From Anaerolinea thermophila (lineage in GTDB: Bacteria; Chloroflexota; Anaerolineae; Anaerolineales; Villigracilaceae), in contig DZBA01000172.1 in NCBI GenBank assembly GCA_022729775.1, forward strand, positions 1 to 7,144: a stretch of 7,144 nucleotides of DNA, in the 5' to 3' direction. Shown here piece after piece: positions 4,322 through 7,144 of the stretch. The translations under genes were made by a program, and so were the position numbers. The number at the start of each line of letters is the position of its first letter. Positions within the stretch are counted from its first letter, which is position 1. The notes beneath the pieces were generated by a model. The model ran no database searches. It saw nothing but the letters and a program-made list of their open reading frames with translations, and was not told the origin of the DNA.

Positions 4322-6368
4322 GTGACTGCTTCGCGCTTCTGCGTGAGTGAACGCGCTCTTCGGCGGGGTCTTTATCGGGCCAGGCGGCAAACAAAACGCC
4401 GAAGAAGAACGCAATGCTGCCAATCCACAGCCAGTTGACCAGCGGGTTGACGAAAATCTTGAAGGTCGCGCCCATGCTTGAGACGGGCTGCCAATCTACC
4501 AGCAGGATGTATAAATCATCGCGGAAGGTGGAGCGTTGCCCGGGGATGGTCATGTTCTGCTGCGAGTCGAAGTAGTAATCAATGCGCGGCGTTAACTGTC
4601 CGAGGTAGATTCCGTTTTCGTACACGTCCACAATCGCGCGGGTGTAGTTGACTCCCGCGCCGCTGTCATCCCATGAAGCGAGCTCACGGTATTGCACGGT
4701 GTAACCAGAGAGGTTGAGTTCCCCGCCCGAAGCGACCGTCCCCTGCGTTTCGGTTTGGAAGACTTCAATGCCGAGAATGCCAATCGCCATCAACATCATG
4801 CTGATATGGATGATATATCCGCCGTAGCGCCGGCGGTTGCGTCCCATCAGGCGCATCAGCGCGGTGAAGAAATTTTCGTTTTGAGAGTGTTGACGCGCGC
4901 GCGCGCCGCGCCAGAATTCCTGAACGGTGACGAGCAGCACAAAAGCGATGAGGAAGAACGCGATCAGCGCAATCCAATTTTGGGTGTAGGTGAAGAACAG
5001 CGCGGCTGTGATGATCGCCGCCACAAGCGCGGATTTCCACAACGCGCGTCCCAAAGTCTGGATGGTGGAATGTCCCCACGCAGAAAGCGGCGCGACGCCC
5101 ATCAACAGCATCAGCGCGGCAAAGAGCGGCGCAGTGGCGCGTTCATAGAAGGGCGGTCCAACCGTCACTTTTTGTCCCGTGAACAATTCCGAGATGAGCG
5201 GGAAGATGACGCCCCAAAAGCACACAACCAGCACGCTCATGAACAAAAGATTATTCAAGAGGAACAATGCTTCGCGTGAAAGCATGGAAGTCATTTCGTT
5301 TTCGCCGCGCAAGAGGGGCCAGCGCCAGATGAGCAGCGCAACAGAGATAATGAAGGTCAAGCCGATGAAGGCGAAGAACAGCGGACCAATGGCGCTTTCG
5401 GCGAAGGCGTGGACGGAAGACAAAACCCCGGAACGAGTCAAAAACGTCCCAAAGATGACCAGCGCGTATGTCAGAATGACAAGGATCATGTTCCAATGTT
5501 TGAGCTGCCCGCGCTTTTCTTGAATCATCACAGAATGAAGATACGCGGTGCCGGTCAACCACGGCATGAACGCGGCAATCTCAACCGGGTCCCAGCCCCA
5601 ATATCCGCCCCAGCCTAATACGTCATACGCCCAGCGTCCGCCGAGGACAAGCCCAAAGGAGAGGAAGAGCCACGCCCACAACGCCCAGCGGCGCGTGAGT
5701 CGAATCCAGCGGTCATCGGTGCGACCTGTGACCAACGCGGCGATGGCAAAGGCAAACGGGATGACGTAGGCGACAAATCCGAGATATAACATCGGGGGAT
5801 GTATCACCATGCCCGGGTGACGCAGCAGCGGATTAAGTCCGCGCCCATCTTCGGGGAAGAAGAGCGTCGCGCCCGCCGGCGCGAACATGTGCGGCTCGAC
5901 ATTGCCCGGCACGTTCCAAAAGCGCGTGAAGGGATTCTCGTAAAAGACATTCAAGCCGAGGAAGAAGGCGGTAGTCACAGAGGCAACCACGATCACCCAG
6001 GGGAGGAATTCGATGTCGCGCTCCCATTTGCGGATGGTGACCGCAGAGGCAAAGAGCGCCAGCAGCCATGACCAAAAGACGAGCGAGCCTGCCTGTCCGC
6101 CCCACCATGCGGTCACTTTCAAATAGGTGGGCATACTGCGGCTGGTGACTTCATAAACGAAGGCAACTTCATAATGATTGTTGACCAGCAAATAAATCAA
6201 CGCTGCCGCAGAAAGAGAGATGAGCGGAAACAACAACAGCATTGCGCGTCGCGCGCTTTCGATTGTTGCCAGCGATTTTGTCTGTGCGCCGTACGCCGCC
6301 GCAATGACGCTGTATACAGCAACGATAAAACTTACCACTAAAATTCCATAGCCAAATTCAGAGAGCAT
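4308..6368 (-). CDS. ccmF: CcmF cytochrome c haem lyase, membrane subunit
   Basis: A 686-residue polytopic membrane protein that takes haem from holo-CcmE and attaches it to reduced apocytochrome c on the outer face. The WWD-type haem-handling motif GWGGYWGWDPVE is at 252-263. The four histidines expected for CcmF are present: His190 (IHPPMLY), His278 (TAYLHSV), His320 (TRSGVLSSVHAF) and His521 (GGYIIHIS). Length is in the family's normal range, and a large extracytoplasmic domain (about 537-635) precedes the last helix (640-662). The start ATG 6368 has AGGA upstream and the protein begins directly with a membrane helix. The last codons and the stop lie in a repeat array. No defects are seen. 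The NrfE/CcmF distinction is settled by the neighbouring ccmE, ccmH and ccmG. Confidence 0.96.
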   Translation of the reverse strand: MLSEFGYGILVVSFIVAVYSVIAAAYGAQTKSLATIESARRAMLLLFPLISLSAAALIYLLVNNHYEVAFVYEVTSRSMPTYLKVTAWWGGQAGSLVFWSWLLALFASAVTIRKWERDIEFLPWVIVVASVTTAFFLGLNVFYENPFTRFWNVPGNVEPHMFAPAGATLFFPEDGRGLNPLLRHPGMVIHPPMLYLGFVAYVIPFAFAIAALVTGRTDDRWIRLTRRWALWAWLFLSFGLVLGGRWAYDVLGWGGYWGWDPVEIAAFMPWLTGTAYLHSVMIQEKRGQLKHWNMILVILTYALVIFGTFLTRSGVLSSVHAFAESAIGPLFFAFIGLTFIISVALLIWRWPLLRGENEMTSMLSREALFLLNNLLFMSVLVVCFWGVIFPLISELFTGQKVTVGPPFYERATAPLFAALMLLMGVAPLSAWGHSTIQTLGRALWKSALVAAIITAALFFTYTQNWIALIAFFLIAFVLLVTVQEFWRGARARQHSQNENFFTALMRLMGRNRRRYGGYIIHISMMLMAIGILGIEVFQTETQGTVASGGELNLSGYTVQYRELASWDDSGAGVNYTRAIVDVYENGIYLGQLTPRIDYYFDSQQNMTIPGQRSTFRDDLYILLVDWQPVSSMGATFKIFVNPLVNWLWIGSIAFFFGVLFAAWPDKDPAEERVHSRRSAKQSQVAG

Positions 6369-6389
6369 AATGTTAGTCCTATTAGTTGG

Positions 6390-6450
6390 ATGGTCAAATA
6401 GTCACATAGTCTGGCAGTCGAATAGTGTGACTAAGCGACTATCAGACCAT
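6390..6450. repeat. 61-base hairpin of octamer NNNTAGTC words (array E)
   Basis: Two 22-base arms (6390-6411 and 6429-6450) pair at 18 positions around a 17-base loop, starting with ATGGTC/GACCAT. The left side is a strict 8-base tandem array: AAATAGTC, ACATAGTC, TGGCAGTC, GAATAGTG. The right side on the other strand is also 8-base periodic (ATGGTCTG, ATAGTCGC, TTAGTCAC). It occupies most of the 94-base ccmE/ccmF gap. No U-tract follows on the minus strand. Confidence 0.75.
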
Positions 6451-6462
6451 GCGACTCCCCGG

Positions 6463-6942
6463 CTACTTCGCCGCCTGTTCGGGAACTGCTTCTTCGTATT
6501 TGGTCGGGCATTTGAGCAGCAGTTCATTCGCGTGGAAGATTCCATCTGCTTCCATTTTGCCGGTCATAATCGCTTGCGCTTCGTTGCGGAGCAGGTCGGG
6601 CATGACGCCTTCATAGACGACCTTGACACGCTGGCGTGAAGGGTCGTTCACGGCTTGATTTAACACCAGCGCGAGTCCGCCCTGTGCTTCGATGTCCGCG
6701 TTATCACCGGGGACGTGGGCAACCTCAAAGGTGAGCGTCAAAGTCTGCGCGTCGTATTCAATTGTGTCGCCAATGACCGCGCCGGAAAGACGCAGGCTTT
6801 TGCCAACCACTGATTGACCTTCCGCCTTGACCTCATCTACGGTCATGAAATATTCCTTGCTCGCCTGCGTGGATGAAACGATTAAATACACCACAGCAGC
6901 CAGAATTAAAAAACCACCCATTAAGAATTTTGTTCGTTGCAT
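6463..6942 (-). CDS. ccmE: CcmE haem chaperone, Cys-ligand (CXXXY) type
   Basis: A 159-residue membrane-anchored protein that binds haem covalently and carries it to CcmF. A single N-terminal helix (about 8-23) anchors the OB-fold domain outside. Family blocks include FMTVDEV (32-38), GKSLRLSGAV (47-56) and YEGVMPDLLRNEAQAI (110-125). The haem-attachment motif is LLLKCPTKY, with Cys145 and Tyr149 in place of the proteobacterial HXXXY, so this is the Cys variant known from archaea and Desulfovibrio. The frame extends to 7014, but the ATG at 6942 has GGAGGA four bases upstream and gives the normal short N-terminus. It is the first gene of the visible operon. Confidence 0.93.
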   Translation of the reverse strand: MQRTKFLMGGFLILAAVVYLIVSSTQASKEYFMTVDEVKAEGQSVVGKSLRLSGAVIGDTIEYDAQTLTLTFEVAHVPGDNADIEAQGGLALVLNQAVNDPSRQRVKVVYEGVMPDLLRNEAQAIMTGKMEADGIFHANELLLKCPTKYEEAVPEQAAK

Positions 6943-6946
6943 TTGT

Positions 6947-6952
6947 TCCTCC
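6947..6952 (-). promoter_or_regulatory. Strong Shine-Dalgarno GGAGGA fixing the ccmE start
   Basis: GGAGGA is followed by ACAA and the ATG at 6942. It is the best ribosome-binding site in the window. It rules out the longer reading that would begin at 7014 inside the leader dyad. Confidence 0.8.
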
Positions 6953-6995
6953 AATTGTCTATAAAACAGTTTGTTAAGACCTTGTTTGTCTTTCG

Positions 6996-7027
6996 TGTAA
7001 AATGTTACAAGCATTGTCCATTTTACA
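6996..7027. promoter_or_regulatory. 32-bp dyad upstream of ccmE, possible operator or leader hairpin
   Basis: TGTAAAATG (6996-7004) is exactly inverted as CATTTTACA (7019-7027). Inside it, ACAA (7007-7010) pairs with TTGT (7014-7017) around GCA. It lies 54-85 bases upstream of the ccmE start and may be a dimeric regulator site or an mRNA leader stem. I do not recognise the regulator. No convincing -35/-10 pair reads toward ccmE. GATAAT near 7042 on the minus strand is a possible -10 without a good -35. Confidence 0.45.
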
Positions 7028-7104
7028 TGGGGAGATTAATTATCCATGAGTTTCGAGGGTGGATGGATGTCATTATTTTGCCGAATTCTGTCATAGCGTG
7101 GAAC

Positions 7105-7133
7105 TTTTCAAGGCTTTTTGCGTACACTATAAT
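7105..7133 (+). promoter_or_regulatory. Possible sigma-70 promoter reading out to the right
   Basis: TTTTCA (7105-7110, 4 of 6 matches to TTGACA) and a perfect TATAAT (7128-7133) are separated by 17 bases. It would drive a divergent gene beyond the right edge. The same AT core reads TATTAT on the minus strand, where a -35 would fall outside the window, so it could instead serve the ccm operon with a leader of about 180 bases. Confidence 0.4.
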
Positions 7134-7144
7134 ACACACAAAAA

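Noticed and set aside
4893..4912. Run of alternating GC inside ccmF
   Set aside because: It encodes an ordinary Arg/Ala-rich cytoplasmic loop (RGARARQ) and shows no wider repeat structure.
4692..5279. 195-codon plus-strand ORF antisense to ccmF
   Set aside because: It is highly charged with biased composition, and ccmF on the other strand has all its family motifs, so this is a shadow frame.
7046..7096. Plus-strand 16-codon ORF starting MSFEGGWM after GGGGAG
   Set aside because: It is very short, lies upstream of the possible plus-strand promoter rather than after it, and has no recognisable product.

Overview
The window is most of a System I (Ccm) cytochrome c maturation operon. All seven genes lie on the minus strand, so it reads from right to left. 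The likely source is a Chloroflexota bacterium, probably of the Anaerolineae. I infer this from the family features: a CcmE with a Cys-type haem ligand, a CcmH with the LYCPVCESTPLDVC motif, a CcmI-like membrane protein ending in a zinc ribbon, and a lipoprotein cytochrome c inside the operon. Base composition is moderately GC-rich. No rRNA or other phylogenetic marker is present, so the assignment is tentative.

Layout in transcription order. The region 7144-6943 is a leader with a 32-bp dyad and a possible divergent promoter. It is followed by ccmE (6942-6463, haem chaperone), ccmF (6368-4308, haem lyase membrane subunit), ccmH (4282-3755, thiol-redox subunit) and ccmG (3514-2945, membrane-anchored thioredoxin-like reductant). 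Next come a CcmI-like/zinc-ribbon protein (2945-2433), a large membrane-anchored cytochrome c lipoprotein (2353-491) and ccmA (430 to beyond the left edge, haem-exporter ATPase). The missing partners ccmB and ccmC would be expected just past the left edge. Together CcmA(BC) loads haem on CcmE, CcmG and CcmH keep apocytochrome CXXCH thiols reduced, and CcmF transfers haem from CcmE to the apocytochrome. The CcmI-like protein and the cytochrome are accessory parts whose roles here are not established.

The most unusual content lies between the genes. Four of the six junctions (ccmE/ccmF, ccmH/ccmG, ccmI-like/cytochrome, cytochrome/ccmA) hold a long hairpin. The arms of each hairpin are built of tandem 7-10-nt words, and each junction uses a different word. 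At the ccmF/ccmH junction similar word arrays occur without a hairpin: one overlaps the ccmF stop codon, and a second, an exact 8 x 7-nt array, has become the coding sequence for the start of CcmH's signal peptide. The ccmH/ccmG hairpin sits inside a roughly 203-bp element with 20-bp terminal inverted repeats, which resembles a MITE. The remaining junction (ccmG/ccmI-like) overlaps by one base and has no room for an array. No gene-free stretch exceeds 300 bases.
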